Below are positions 11,613 to 25,700 of a DNA stretch of 64,000 nucleotides, piece after piece. The notes beneath the pieces are model-generated. The model did no database searches, had not been told where the DNA came from, and was given only the letters and a program-made list of their open reading frames with translations. The stretch is from a bacterium (GTDB lineage Bacteria > RUG730 > JAAEPJ01): NCBI GenBank assembly GCA_024222485.1, contig JAAEPJ010000141.1, positions 84,393 to 148,392 on the forward strand, in the 5' to 3' direction. The position numbers and the translations under genes are program-made. How positions within the stretch are numbered: the stretch's first letter is position 1; each line of letters starts with the position of its first letter.

Positions 11613-12875
11613 ATGCTGGATATCAAACTTATTCGTGAAGATAAAAATAATATAATTGAGCGATTAAATCGTAGAGGTAGAGACTTTACTGATGTTATTG
11701 ATCGCATCATCAAAAAGGATCAAGATCGTCGCTTAATTTTAATAGAGCTTGAAGGGAAAAAACAACAGCTTAATTCTTCTTCAAAAGAAATTGGCATTTT
11801 AAAGCAGGAAGGGGAAGAGGAAAAAGCGGATATTTTAAAGCAGAATCTTAAGCAGTTATCAGAAGAAATTAAAGAAGAAGATAAGAATATTACGGAGATT
11901 GATCAAAGCCTTAAATTTTTATTGTTAAGTATTCCTAATGCCTTACTTCTTGATGTGCCTTTGGGGAAATCTGCAGAAGATAATACAATAATCAAAGTAG
12001 TTGGGGAGGCAAAGCTTTTTGATTTTAAGCCTAAAGACCATGTTGATTTAGGGGAAGCACTTGGGTATTTGGATTTTGACCGTGCGGGAAAGATTGCGGG
12101 CTCTCGGTTTCCGCTGCTGATGGGGGAAGGCGCTAAACTTGAGCGGGCTTTAATAAACTTGATGCTTGATCTCCAAGCGGTCAATGGTTATACTGAAGTT
12201 GTGCCGCCATTTTTAGCCAACCAAGCAAGCTTAACAGGGACAGGACAATTACCTAAATTTGAAGAAGATCTTTTTAAGTGCCGTGATGATGAATATTATT
12301 TGATCCCTACCGCTGAAGTTCCTTTGACCAACATTCATAGGAATGAATTTATTAAAGCAGAGGATTTACCACTCAAATATACGGCTTATACCCCTTGTTT
12401 CCGTCGGGAAGCAGGTTCTTATGGTAAAGATACGCGTGGGCTCATTAGGAATCATCAGTTTAATAAAGTTGAAATAGTAAAACTTGTTAAACCGCAAAAT
12501 GCCGAAAAAGAGCTGGAAAGTTTGTTGCGTGATGCAAGCATGGTTCTGGATGCTTTAGAGTTGCCATATAGGGTTGTTAAGCTTTGTGGTGGGGATACAG
12601 GTTTCTCTGCTGCTAAAACTTATGATCTTGAAGTATGGATGCCTAGCTCAGAATCCTACCGTGAAATTTCATCTTGTAGTCTTTTTACGGATTTTCAAGC
12701 GAGAAGATTAAATATAAAATACAAAGATGAAAATAAAAAAACAAATTTTATTTATACTTTAAATGGATCTGGTCTTGCTGTAGGCAGAACCTTTGCTGCC
12801 GTCTTGGAAAACTTTCAAAATGCGGCTGGAAAATTAATTTTACCAGAAATTTTACAAAAATATTTGAAAAACTAA
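11613..12875 (+). CDS. serS: Seryl-tRNA synthetase
   Basis: Charges tRNA-Ser (class II synthetase). An N-terminal antiparallel coiled-coil arm spans roughly residues 30-100 (lysine/glutamate-rich heptads). The catalytic core has motif 2 'FRREAGSYGKDTRGLIRNHQ' near 265 and motif 3 'LNGSGLAVGRTFAAVLENFQ' near 388. The 420-residue length is standard. It follows thyX by about 36 bases and probably shares its transcript. Confidence 0.97.
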   Translation: MLDIKLIREDKNNIIERLNRRGRDFTDVIDRIIKKDQDRRLILIELEGKKQQLNSSSKEIGILKQEGEEEKADILKQNLKQLSEEIKEEDKNITEIDQSLKFLLLSIPNALLLDVPLGKSAEDNTIIKVVGEAKLFDFKPKDHVDLGEALGYLDFDRAGKIAGSRFPLLMGEGAKLERALINLMLDLQAVNGYTEVVPPFLANQASLTGTGQLPKFEEDLFKCRDDEYYLIPTAEVPLTNIHRNEFIKAEDLPLKYTAYTPCFRREAGSYGKDTRGLIRNHQFNKVEIVKLVKPQNAEKELESLLRDASMVLDALELPYRVVKLCGGDTGFSAAKTYDLEVWMPSSESYREISSCSLFTDFQARRLNIKYKDENKKTNFIYTLNGSGLAVGRTFAAVLENFQNAAGKLILPEILQKYLKN

Positions 12876-12876
12876 C

Positions 12877-12905
12877 TTGACTTTTTAAAGTTTACAGGAT
12901 ATTAA
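12877..12905 (+). promoter_or_regulatory. Probable promoter of the giant-adhesin/Tad locus
   Basis: TTGACT at 12877-12882, a 17-base spacer, and TATTAA at 12900-12905, immediately after the serS stop codon. It precedes the secreted-protein gene at 12987 that opens the long surface-structure run. Confidence 0.45.
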
Positions 12906-12986
12906 TATAGTAAATTACTTTAAGAATAAGACATAAAGAACAAAACGAAAATAATTAAGTATCTAGTCTGAAAAAAGGGGGGATAT

Positions 12987-13724
12987 ATGACATTAAAGAG
13001 AAAATGGTTTATTTTTTTTCTCGGCATTTTTGTTTTTTCATTGAACTCCAGTCTTTTTGCTGTTGCTAAGCCAACGATCATCTCAACTAATATCAAATCT
13101 TTAGCCCCTGGAGATACGGATGTTACCCTTACTTTTACGACTAATCAACCTTTACCGCAAGAATCTAATAACCCAAACCTCTATTCTCGAGTTGTCATTG
13201 ATAGTACGGCTATTACAGTGACAAAAAATCTTTACGGCAATAATATTGTTTTTAGTTGTATTGTCAAGATTGCTCCGAATGCTCTACCTGAGAAAGATAT
13301 TGATGTCGAAATTTATAGTTATGATAGAGAGGGGAATGAAACAATTTTTCAAGGGAAAGGTTTGTTAGAAATTTATGAACCTTTAGAAACCTCTATTGAG
13401 GAAGTTATCGTACGCACCTTTGATGGTCGGGTTAAGGCTGGGGAAGCAGCTTCGGTTTTGATTAAAGGGAAGAATATTGATACAGGGAAGGTTAAAGTAT
13501 TGTTAATGTGGTCAGGCCTTAGACCATATATGGTCGAATCTAAAACCGGTAAAGAATTGACTTTCAGGATGTCAGCGGAGGATACCGCGAAGCTTAAGCC
13601 AGCCGACTATGAATTATATCTTTATAGCGGTAATGGTGTGAAAGCGGAGACTAAAATAACGGTTATGGAAGCGGATGCAAAAATAGAAATTGGAAAGTCA
13701 AAGGATCAAGCAGCAGTTGTTTAG
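12987..13724 (+). CDS. Secreted Ig/IPT-like hypothetical protein
   Basis: A 245-residue exported protein. A hydrophobic signal peptide ends around 'SLFAVA' (about residue 27). The mature part is beta-rich and appears to hold two Ig-like units: one beginning 'PTIISTNIKSLAPGDTDVTLTFT' and a second beginning 'EEVIVRTFDGRVKAGEAASV', where 'V.AGE...VLIKGKNID' resembles the opening of an IPT/TIG repeat. A good purine-rich RBS (AAAAAAGGGGGG) sits before ATG. It opens a gene run leading directly into the 4.8-kilo-residue IPT protein, so a partner or accessory surface role is likely but unproven. Confidence 0.8.
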   Translation: MTLKRKWFIFFLGIFVFSLNSSLFAVAKPTIISTNIKSLAPGDTDVTLTFTTNQPLPQESNNPNLYSRVVIDSTAITVTKNLYGNNIVFSCIVKIAPNALPEKDIDVEIYSYDREGNETIFQGKGLLEIYEPLETSIEEVIVRTFDGRVKAGEAASVLIKGKNIDTGKVKVLLMWSGLRPYMVESKTGKELTFRMSAEDTAKLKPADYELYLYSGNGVKAETKITVMEADAKIEIGKSKDQAAVV

Positions 13725-13788
13725 AGATAAATGTGATCTATCTAAATATTAAAAAAATGATTGATGAATCAATCAAGAGGTATTGGGT

Positions 13789-16700
13789 ATGATAGGGATC
13801 TTGTTGAAACGATTTAGCTTTTTTTTATTTTTTATTCTGTTAACAGTGGGGTTATCTGTACATGCTTCTTTGGTTGATTTTACAATAAATGATGATTTTA
13901 CTGTCGTTCCTGCAGAGATTTTTCAAGGGGCAGGGGATGTTACGATTACGGTTGTGACAGAGGGGGCTATGGCGATGCCGGATAAACCTTCTGGATCCGA
14001 AATAGGTGGTCCCTATTTTACGGTAGAGGGGTTAAGGATTGATGGTGATGTCATATGTGTTAATCCGTATACATTAACAGCGACATTTAAAGTTGATGAG
14101 AAACAAGCTATTGGTGACCGTACAGTTACGGTTTTGGCTGGAACACATTCATCAGGTCAGGATGGCATACATACTTCGGATATAGCCGTTTTGAAGGCCA
14201 CAGAAGTAAGTAAACTTAAGATTGTTCCACCTCCTAAGATATTTGGGTGTCATCCTGCTGAAACATATCGGCAAAACCCTAAAGATATTGAAGTTTATGG
14301 GAGAGGATTTGAAGACAAAGGGAGCTCCGCTACTTTTTTTATTAATGGTATTAAGGTTTCTACTGGCAAAGCTACAAATTCTACTGAGTTTACTTTTTCG
14401 AGTGATCTCACCAAAGTTACTCCTTCAGAAGTAGGAAATCCTCATCCCATTTCAATCCTTGACACAAGTGATGTTGAGATTTTTGCTGATAATGACCTTT
14501 TTATTTTGCATTCCACTCCCACGATTCATTCTGTAAATTCTTCTCTTTTCCGTGGTCAACAATCAGCTACCGTGGATATTCATGGTATAGGCTTTGAGCC
14601 TACGAGTCAGGTTTTTATTACGACTAGTACTGATTATTCTTTTAAAGATTCCAATATAAAAGTGGATGCTATTTCACCTGCAACAAATTTTATTGGTATT
14701 AGAGCTACCATCAGTGTGAATAAGTCCGTAGATCTAGATCCAAGCGGAGATCGTTTTCTTTGGGTCGTTAATCCTGATGTAATATCGGGACATATAAATA
14801 GGAGTTCTTTTCCAATTGAAAATTTTGTAAAAGAAGCTTATATCCCTGAGGTTGATAAGCAAACTTCAACGACAACCGTTACTCAAGGTGATTCTGTGGT
14901 GATTTATTTGTACATAACATCCAACACTATTACATGGTTTGAGGTAGGATCAACAATTGAGATCCCAGGTGAGGGGCTTGATCCAATTAGTATAGCTGCA
15001 GCTGCGGATGCTACACATATGATTGATGGTAATAATGATTTAGTAAATAAGTTGGCTGTGTATCTGAATGTTTCTGAGGATGCTCAAGTAGGAACGCGAG
15101 TATTAAGCGTTAAAAATCCTACCTATGGGACAGACGCTTCTTATGAGTTGACCATCAGCAGTTCTCGCAGAGTAAATTTAGGAACTGCAGAGCTAACAGT
15201 CGATGGTGATTTTTATGTAGGCGAAGCTTCCACGGTAACCATAACCTGTCCAACAACAGCAGCGTTTGAAGAAGACGCAACGGTGATGATTAGTAATATT
15301 TCTGAAGAGGATATTATTACAACATTTATTTCTTCTAGGACACTTTGGTGTTATGTTTCTGTGCCAACGGATATGATGCTTGGACAGCAGACAATAACCG
15401 TAACAAATGAAGTGAGCGAGAATCTTAGTGTTAGTAAGACAAAGTTTATTATTATTGAAGAGTCTCCTTATGTTACTTTCCAAATTGAAGAAGTAGATTT
15501 TTCTTCAAATACTGCAACCTTTTATCAGGGAAAAAGAACCACGGCAACTATTATTTGTTCTGGTAATATTGAAGAGGAAGCGGTGGTTTCTTTTAGCCCA
15601 GGGATCAGTCTTGTAGCAGGTAGCGTTGTCAAGCTTCATGAACTTAAGTTTATGATTACTTTTAGCACGGAGGTTGGTGGTATTGATAATGATGCTTCCT
15701 ATGAAATTACTACAGATTCTTTTATTTTAAAACAAGTCGGTAAGAATGATGTCGAAATTTCCAGAAATCAAAGTTTAGAAGATATCGTAACAGCTATTAA
15801 TATTGAGCATGGCTGGTCAGCTTCTATTGAATTTGGGGAAGAGGTAGATGGTCGTTATTTATTCCGGCAAGCAGCAGTTGATGTTAAAAACTCTACGGAT
15901 ACCTATATTAGTTCTGCATTATGGTTTTTAATGGATGTCGCAAAAATAGATAATTTAGGGGAGCAATACCTGACAATCAATAACTCCTCATATATAGATG
16001 CTTCATTCTCTGTGCCGGTTATTGTGGCAGTAAGCGAGGCATCAAATCCTACGATTACTTCTATAGCTTATTCTTCAACGACCACAGACTCATCAGTTAT
16101 ACTCTATAAGGGCGAGACAAGAGAGATCTTTATCAAAGGCATAGGATTTCAGAGCAATTCAGTTTTTAGTACATTAAATGCTAATATTATAATTAATACA
16201 GAGACAACACAGGTTTTATCTAGTACTGAAGCACTTCTTTCCATCACTGTCGGAAATATAGAGGATTTGGAAGATACTACTTATTCATTAACAGTCACAA
16301 ATGAAGAATTTGATGCTTCATTTACGCTGCAAGGGGCTATTGAGATTAATACTAAGCATGTAGTATTAGATGTTTTTCCTACTATGTTATCCCCAGGTAC
16401 AACAGAATATTTTAAGATTAATGGTACAGATTTTAATCTAGATAATGAGTTTTATATTCTGATTGATGGACAGGAAGTATTTACAGATACAACAATAATA
16501 AATGCGGATGACTATATTGTTTTTATCACTAGTGAGTGTAATTCTAGGGTTCAGGTTTCTTGTGAGGTTCAAGTGGGAAGAGGGGTTCCTAATGGAATGC
16601 ATGATGTCAGTTTATATTTTGTGGATAATCAATCAACAGCTACGAAAAATGGCGCTTTCAAGGTTCCTCTTCGGCCAGAAATTACATCAATTCCTACAAC

Positions 16701-19700
16701 TGTGAGTCAAGGAGAGATGAATAAAGAAGTCACAATCTTAGGTAAAAACTTTGAAGCCGGTGCAACTGTTACAGTCGGGGGTTCAGGTGTTACTCCTTCT
16801 TCATTCTCTGTGACTTCTACCAATCTTATGACATTCCTCTGTGACTTAACATCGGATGCTGAAAAAACAGATCGGCAGGTTGCTGTTATTAACCGATCAG
16901 GACAGTTTAGTACTGGAACCCTAAAGGTCATTGCTCCACCTATTATAAAAGAAGACGGAGTTAATCCTTCTAGTGTAATGAAAGGTACAACTAGATACCT
17001 TGAAATTACAGGTCAAAACTTTAATAAAGATTTTGATATTATTTTTAGTGGCACAACAACTTATCAAAGTGAGGGGGATACTTCGATAGAAGAGTCAATC
17101 CATATTATTAGTGTTAATTATACGGGGGGAACACATTTATCTGCAGAGGTGTATATTGGAAAGAGTGTTTTGAGTGGTGCGCATGATATCGAAGTTATTA
17201 ATTATGAGGATGATTCTAAGCAGAATAAGCAATCACAGGGTATCGGTTCAGGTGTTCTTAAGGTCAGAACTCCACTTTCAATTTCTAATGATATTGTGAC
17301 TATCCCTGCTGGGTATGAGGGGAAGTTTATCATTCTTACTGGTGAAGGTTTTGATAAGGAGATGGAGATAGAGTTCAGCGGTGCTCTTACAGATATTGAG
17401 ATTCCCCTTGGTAAGTTTATTAACTCCCAAGAATATGAGCTTACCTTAGATGTTGATTCAGAGGCTAATTTAGGAGAAAGGACTATTACTCTTAGATTAG
17501 GAGATGATTCTGCAAGTAAGAAAATAATAGAAATTATTCAGCCATTAGCTATTAAAGAAATTACTCCTGAAAATATTCCCATCGGTTTAAGGTTTGCCTC
17601 CATGCATATTAATGCAGAAGCTTTAGATTTAGATATTACCACCACTACTGTTATTTTTAATAAAGGGCTTGTGGATCAATTTCCTGTTACAGGGATTGAT
17701 CCTGATGGACAAGTAGAAATTATTGGTGGTGGGATTGAGAACCTTGTTATTGATTCTGATACATATAATTCAGGGTTTATGACTCTCTATTTTTCTGTAT
17801 ATTCTACAGCAACTGCAGGCTCTCGCGATCTTCTTATTACGAATCAAGATCAAGAAAATATCATTGAAGAAAAAAGTGGCGTTACTATAATAGAGGGGGT
17901 AGAAATAAGTGTTTTTACTCCTAGCCAATATCAACCTACATCTGAGTTTACTCCTTTTAAAATTTTAGGCTCAGGTTTTGATTCACAGTATAAAGTTGGT
18001 TCGAGTACTATAACCTTTACGAATAATGATGATATAAATTTTAGTATAACTCACGATGATGATGATGAGATTCAAGGAACATTTACCTGGGCGGGGTCAA
18101 CGGATACAATTCTTAGTAATAGGTTTATTGATATTACAGTAGAAAATGCTGATGGGACAATAGGGAAACTCGAAGATGCTCTTTACTTATTAGAAGAGCT
18201 AAAGATTATTCAAGAGTTGACAACACCAACAACGATTCCTATTAATGCCAAGAATTATTCTATGACGATTAAAGGTAAAGGGTTCATCGATGGCATAGAT
18301 GTTTCATTTGATATTGCTGGGAATGAGGAACTCGTGACGATAAATGAAATTGAATTCGTTGATTCAAGTGAAATTATTATTAATTTTGATACAGATTCGA
18401 GTATTGTGCCTGGGTCTAGTGGTGCAATTATTTTAGAGAATCCAAATGGATCTAAAGAAGATCCTCCTTTAGATGATTTTATCATGTTTCAAAATTTGCC
18501 AACGATTTATTCGATAGATCCGGGCTTTGTCAGAGTTGGTGGAGAGAAAGATGTAACTATTACAGGTATTAATTTTGACTTAATACACTCGACAGGTATT
18601 ACCATTAGTAATGGTTTATCTCTCTTGATAACATCACCTATAACTCCTACAGAAATTCAAGGGACAATCATTGCCTCACAATCTTCTTATGCTGGGGATG
18701 TAAGCATTTATCTTTCTACGGTTGCTGTGGATAACATTCAGAGTATATCAGAAGGTTTATTTGAGGTCTTGCCTGAGCCTACTGTCGATGAAGTTCATCC
18801 AAGTACCTTATATGCGAATAAGATGGTGCAGTTTCATATTTATGGAGAAGGGTTTGACTCTGATATTGAATTAATTATTCGTGATATCAAAAGTGGAGTA
18901 ACGACTTATGCAACACTGTACTCATCAACAGGTGATTTTAGACGGAGTGATACACGAATTATTGCAGAGGAATTGACTATTTCACAAGAAGGTACTTATA
19001 ATATTGAATTAGTGAATCAAGATGGGAGCAAGATTGTTGTTAGTGAAGGATTGACTGTCTACTCTCAAGTTACAGAGGCTAATATTTCAACCGTTGAGCC
19101 ACAGTTTGCTGTTTTAGGGGAAGAAGAGAAAGAATTGACTATTTTTGGAGCTAATTTTTTAGATGGTGTAAAGATTGGCTTTGAAGGTGGGATTTCTGTT
19201 ACAACATCTAATGTGAGTTATTCAAGTGCAACAATAGTTATTAATGTTCCTAATGGAGTTATTCCTGGAGTACATAATTTAATTTTTTCAAACCCTAATT
19301 CGACTCCTGCAACTAAAACTTTCTATGTAATAGCTCAGCCAGTTGTAACAGGAATTACACCTTCAACGATTCAACAAGATACGACGGTTGAAGTTACAAT
19401 AGTAGGTGAAAAATTTGTTAAAGATGGTGGTGCAGAAGGGGGCAATATTAATTTTAGTATTACAGGAGATGATATTACTGTTTTAGATACCGATGCAACC
19501 TTTGTTGCTTCCGGTCACATTTTTGGTAGAATTTATGTTGGTAAAAACGCTAACGTTGGGCCTCATGATGTTATTGTGAATAATCCATTTTCAACTTATG
19601 GGAGTGGTGGGAACCTCTTGATAATAGAAGCCCCTGTGGCCATTACAACAGTCTCGCCAAATATTACTAGTCAAGGTGAAATGGAAGCTGATATTATTGT

Positions 19701-22700
19701 TTCTGGAACAGGTTTTGAACCTAATTTAAATGTTGATATTACAGGGATGGGTGTTTCTGTTGAGAATATTAAATATGTAAGCAGTGAGCAGCTAGTTCTC
19801 ACTATTAAGGTTGTTGATGGTGCTAAAATTTCTAACAGAGGAATTAAAATTACAAATCCAGATAAGCCACCTGTAACAATTCCAAACAAGCTTCAAGTAC
19901 TGCCAAAGGTTATTATTGAAAGGTTAAGCCCAAGTCGTATTGCTAGAGGAATTAGTAGTTTGGAAATGAATATTATAGGGAGTAATTTTCATAGTTCATC
20001 TAATTATATTACATTAGATGAGTTTAGTTTTGGTAATGGGTTTACAATTTCTAATATTGTCACTCATAGTCAAGAACATATTACCTTTGATTTAAGTGTT
20101 GAGGCAGATGCTTTTTTAAGCACTTTAGAGCTAAACCTTGAAACAGGAGATGGACTTACAGTTGATAAATCTAATGCTTTGGAAATTATTGATGCAATCG
20201 ATATTGATAACATAGAACCAAGTCAAATTACGCTTTCTTCTTATGGAGTCACAACGGCTACACTAACTATGAATGGTATAGGCTTTATTTCTGAATCTTC
20301 TATGCCAACCATTGTGTTTTCAGACTCTATTAGTGTTGCTAGCCGTACATTTGAGAGTCCTTCTATTCTAAAAGCTTATATTTCTATTCCTTTAGGATCA
20401 ACCTTAGGTAAAAAAGATGTGACTATTACGAATGAAGATAATACTTTTGGTGAGGGAATTGGGCTTATTGAGTTAACTGAAGCGCTTAAGATCAGTACTG
20501 CTTCGCCTTATAGTGTTGCTAAAGGGGTTATTAATGCAGGGATTACCTTAACTGGAGAAGGCTTTAGCTCTAACATTGAGGTAGAAGCCAATGATTCAGA
20601 TGTGACTATAACGCATGAGTATATTAGTAGAGAAGAATTAATGCTTTATGTGACAATTTCAACAGCTCATGTAGCTTCGACTGCAGTTATTACAGTTACA
20701 AACCCAGATACAAGTATTGATACATTTACTTTGGATTGCTTAGATTTACCAGCTGTTACTTCTATCTCACCGGATAATGTGGGGCAAGGAGCTAAAACTT
20801 CAATCATTTTAACAGGGTTTCATCTTGAAGATGTAACAGAACCTGGGAAGATAGTCTTTACTAATAATGATATTAATGTTTTAGCTATTACTGCTAGCTC
20901 TGATAATAGTTTGACTCTTGATATTAGTGTATCTGAAGCAGCTATTCCTGGATTATTAAACACTTATATAACAGATAGTCATACACTTACAGGTATTTCA
21001 TATAATGTATTTGAAATTATCCCATCACCTGCCGTAAATATTATTTCTCCTACAACTTTAACTCCAGGAACAACCCAAGTGGTGACTTTTATTGGTTCGG
21101 GTTTTAAAGATGGGGTAACAGTTAGTTTTCCTACAGTATCAGAAGACAAGATTTTTATTTCTAGCTATACCTATACAAATTTACAAACATTTTCTTGCCA
21201 GATTTATGCCGTTGAGAAAATTTTACCAGGTTTATATCATATGAAAGTCACTAATACTGATGGTAGTATGGAAGATGTTGATAAGGAGTATACTATTTTA
21301 GAAGTTCCTAAAACACCAATTATTTCTTATATTGTTCCTGAGAAACTTGCTTTTGGTGCCGTTAATCAGGATATTTATATTTATGGGAGTAATTTTTTAG
21401 ATAATACTTTAATTGATTTTGGTGCTGATGAAATTACTATTTCCACACAAACGATTTTATCAACTCAAATTAATCTTCAGGTTAATGTTTCTGACTCTGA
21501 TAGTTCTATTGATGGCTATAGCTCAATTAAAATTACGAACCCAATAGGTAATAAAAGTACAACAACTTTTACGATGCTTGAGTTGGTATCAGTTCCAAAT
21601 ATTCAATTAATGATACCGAGTACTCTCACACAGGGTACAACGATCGAAATGGTGGAATTAACAGGTTCCGGATTTATTGATGATGGCTTAGAAATTACTG
21701 TCAGTAATAACACAGGTATTAGTATTTCTAATATTAAGGTCGTCGGGCGTTCTAAGATAACTTTTGATGTCTATACGACAACAGCTTCAGTTTTAAATAA
21801 CCATGATATAACTATTTTGACTGCTAATGGTGAGACTCAAGGTGTCGGGATTTTCGATATTGTCCCTCCGCTTTCAATTACTTCCGCTGATTCTGATCAG
21901 GTTGCAGCAGGCTCACAAAATAGAGATGTTTGGATTTATGGGACAGGTTTTGATGAAAGTATTACGAGGGATGATATTGTTTTTGGTGATGGTGGAATTG
22001 GAATTGATCGGCTTTATTTTATTAAAGACACTACCTTGCGTCTTGTTCTTGATGTTGATGCAACAGCTGTTTTAGGAGATAGAAAAATTACTATTAGTAA
22101 GGATAATGGAGATGTTACAAGTCAAACAGGAGTTTTTGAAGTTATTCCGCCTGTAACAGTGATTTCTATAACCCCTAAAGAAGCAAGTATTGGTATTAAA
22201 GATTTACCTATTACTATTGAGGGAACTGAATTTTCTGAGGGGCTTGATATTTCTTTTACGAATGGTTCTGGCGTAGAGGCTACGACAATAACAGTCGTTA
22301 GTGAAAGTAAAATTACGGCATTCTTGACTATTGAAGATGATGCAGAAGAAGGGTCAAGAAACTTAGTCATTACCAATAGTAATGGAAACTTTGGTTTTAA
22401 AGAAGCCGCGTTTATTGTTGAGGAAACAGTTAAGGTTCAAAGTGTTATTAATGCAGACGGTGGTGCACAATATTTCACACTAGATGGATCTACTACTCAG
22501 GTACTTAGTATTGGCGGGAAAGGATTTAAGGTTTCTAGTGAGGGGATAGAGCCTGAAGTTATTTTTTCTGGATTGGAAGTTTTAGAAGCGACCAATACAT
22601 TTGTAAGTAGCAGTAAAATTACTTCTGAAATTACTCTAGATATGACGAGTGTTAATGCGGGAGATTATATTGATGTCAGAGTCAGGAATTATGACGGTAC

Positions 22701-25700
22701 GACTGGAATAGGAAAGAGTATTTACTATTTTGTTGATGAAATGCTAATTACAAAAGTTATTCCTGATGAGGTACCCAAAGGTGCCGAACTTGAAACGATT
22801 ACAATTTTAGGTGAAGGGTTTGTCGAGGGGTTAAGCTTAGAATTTAATGAGCTTACAAATACTTCGGACCTTACTTTTGATAATGATGATTTGAAAGTTA
22901 TTGATGATAGAACTATAGAGGTAGATATTAATGTAGATGTTGAAATGAGTACAGGTTATGTAACTTTTACAGTACTAAATCCGGGGCAAGGAGATGATTA
23001 CGAAGGCATTGACAGCACTAATACTTTAACAATTATTGATGCTCCAGTAATTCACTATGTTTATCCTGAAAAATTTCAGCAAGGTGCAGATAACCAAGTC
23101 ATGACAGTAATAGGTACAAGTTTTACGAATTTTGAGAGTATAGATATTGCTGGTGGGATACAGATTAATTCAAGTCAGATCTATACTTCATCTATTACGG
23201 TTAATATGAGTATTGACGGTGGTGCTGGGCTTGGTTCAAGAAGTGTATCTATTACAGCGGGGGGCAATACTGGACAGGGTCGAGATGTTTTTGAGGTTAC
23301 AACTGCTCCTGTTATTAAAGAGGTTTTTCCAACTTATTTAACACAAGGAACGGAGGACCGTACTGTGGAAATTAGAGGGGAAGGGTTTGATTCTACTTCA
23401 GATGTTAGAATTTGTGATGAAGATGAAGAAAATGCCTTAGGTATTACTATTTTAAATACCAGTATTGAAGGCGATGGTAAGATTACTTTAACTGTTGATA
23501 TATCTTCCACTACTTCTGTCATTGGTTTCTATGATATTAAAGTCGATAACTCCAATGGTAGTAGTGGCGAAGGTCTCGGAGTTATTGAAATTGTAGAACC
23601 ACCAATCGAACCATTTTTGCAAAGTATTACGCCAAAAAGACTTAGACAAGGAGAAGTTGATCAACAAGTTGTTGTTCAAGGATATAACCTACAAAATGGG
23701 GTGCGTGCTGTTTTTGGTGGTGGGAATGTACATGTTACCTCTAGAACTTATAGCCTTGATAATTCGCAAGTTGTTTTAACCGTCACAGTTGATGATGAGG
23801 CTTCACTCGACTGGAGAACATTGACCTTAACTAACCCTGATAATGGAAGTGCTTCATATGAAGATGTGTTTGAAGTTTTTACAGATCCAAGTATTAATGA
23901 GGAGGATGGAATAGAGCCTTCTAATGCTATTTTAAAATCAACAACAAGTACAAAAACAGTTGAGCTGATTATTAATGGGACAGCACTAAAAAGAGAGACA
24001 GTTTTAGAATTCTCTCATTCAGAGATTTCTTTAACAACAGTAACATATATAAGTAATTCACAACTTAAGGCTGTTTTAGCGATCTCCTCTGCTGTTTCAT
24101 CAGGTTTACATGACATTAAAGTTATAAATCCATACGGTGCAACTGGATTTTCTCCTAGAGCGTTATATATTTCAGATCCTATTGTAATCTCATCAATTAC
24201 ACCAAACCAAATTTCTAGTAGTTTAGAGCATCAAGAATTGAAAATTTGGGGAGAAGGTTTTGTCGGAGGAATGGATTTACAGTTTTTAGGTTCAGGTATT
24301 CAAGTGCATGATTTAGAATATCGGAATGAAAACTTAGTTGTTGCTAATGTTACGATTGGCGTAGGGGCTGAAGAGACATTTCGTAAAGCTACACTTACTA
24401 ATCCCTATAAAATAACTTCTGAAGATACAGGTGTTGATAAGCTAGAAGTTTTGCCTAAACCTGTGGTAAAAAGTATTCATACTCCAGAGATAGAGCAGGA
24501 CTCTGAGACTTTAATTCATATTAAAGGGGCAGGTTTTTATGGTTCTAAGACTCAAGTGCCAAGTGTTGAGTTTTCAGGGAATGGCATTGAGGTTACTTCA
24601 GTGATTTATAATGGTTCCACAGACCTTACAGCTTATATTATTATTTATGCTACGGCAACAACAGGAGAAAGAGATGTTACTGTTACTTTTAAAGATGCGA
24701 GTTCTATGGAAGCAATAGGTAAAGGTGTTTTTATGGTTAAAGAGATTCTGGATGTGGTTAGTCTTTCGATTACAAAGATTCCACAAGGGGATGAAGAGAG
24801 ATCAATATCAGTTGTAGGCACAGGCTTTGAAGAGGGGATAGAGGCCCAGTTTTTAAAGGATGGAGTAACAGTTGTTAATACACGCTATAAGAGTAAGAAT
24901 GAGCTAGAGTTAATCGTTACGGTAGGCACTAGCGCAGATCTTGCTATTCGAGACCTATTGCTGACTAACCCAGAGACCTTGGATAAAATATTTGAGGATA
25001 TGTTAGAGGTTGTTTATCCTATTAGTCTTGACAGTATTGAACCTAATGAGATTGGTCTTGGGGTGTCTGAGAAACAAGTGATTTTGCGTGGGACAAACTT
25101 TGAAGATCAATCTATTGTGACCATTAAAGGGACAGGACTTAAATATTCCACGGTTAGCTATAATAGTACCACTGAAATTATTTTAAAGGTTGAAGTCAAT
25201 GAAGGGGCTGTGCTTTCTAAGAGAGATATTACGGTAGAGGCACCGAGTGGAAATAGGGGGGAGGAACTTGAGTTCATTGAGGTCGTAAACGCCATCTCAG
25301 TTAGTGAAGTTACCCCAAGATATCTGATTAGAGGAACTGAGGGATCAATGATTACTTTACGCGGTTCAAACTTCGAATATTCTCCGTCTCCTTCTTCGTC
25401 TCCTTCTACGGCAACACCTTCTACGGCAACAATTACTGGCTATGGCGTAGAAATTACAAGTATTACGGCTGATAGTTCAACAGAACTTAAATTATTTGTA
25501 ACAGTGGCTTCTACGGCGACTTTAGGAAGTAGGGATCTTGTGGTTAAAAATAGTGATGGATCTGTTGGCAGATCTGAAGGAGTGTTACAAGTAACAGAGG
25601 AGCTTTCTTTTTCAAGAATGGAGCCAAATAACCTTGGGCTTGGTGCAGAATCTGAGCTTATATCCGTTTATGGTACAGGCTTCATCAGTGATACGAATGT

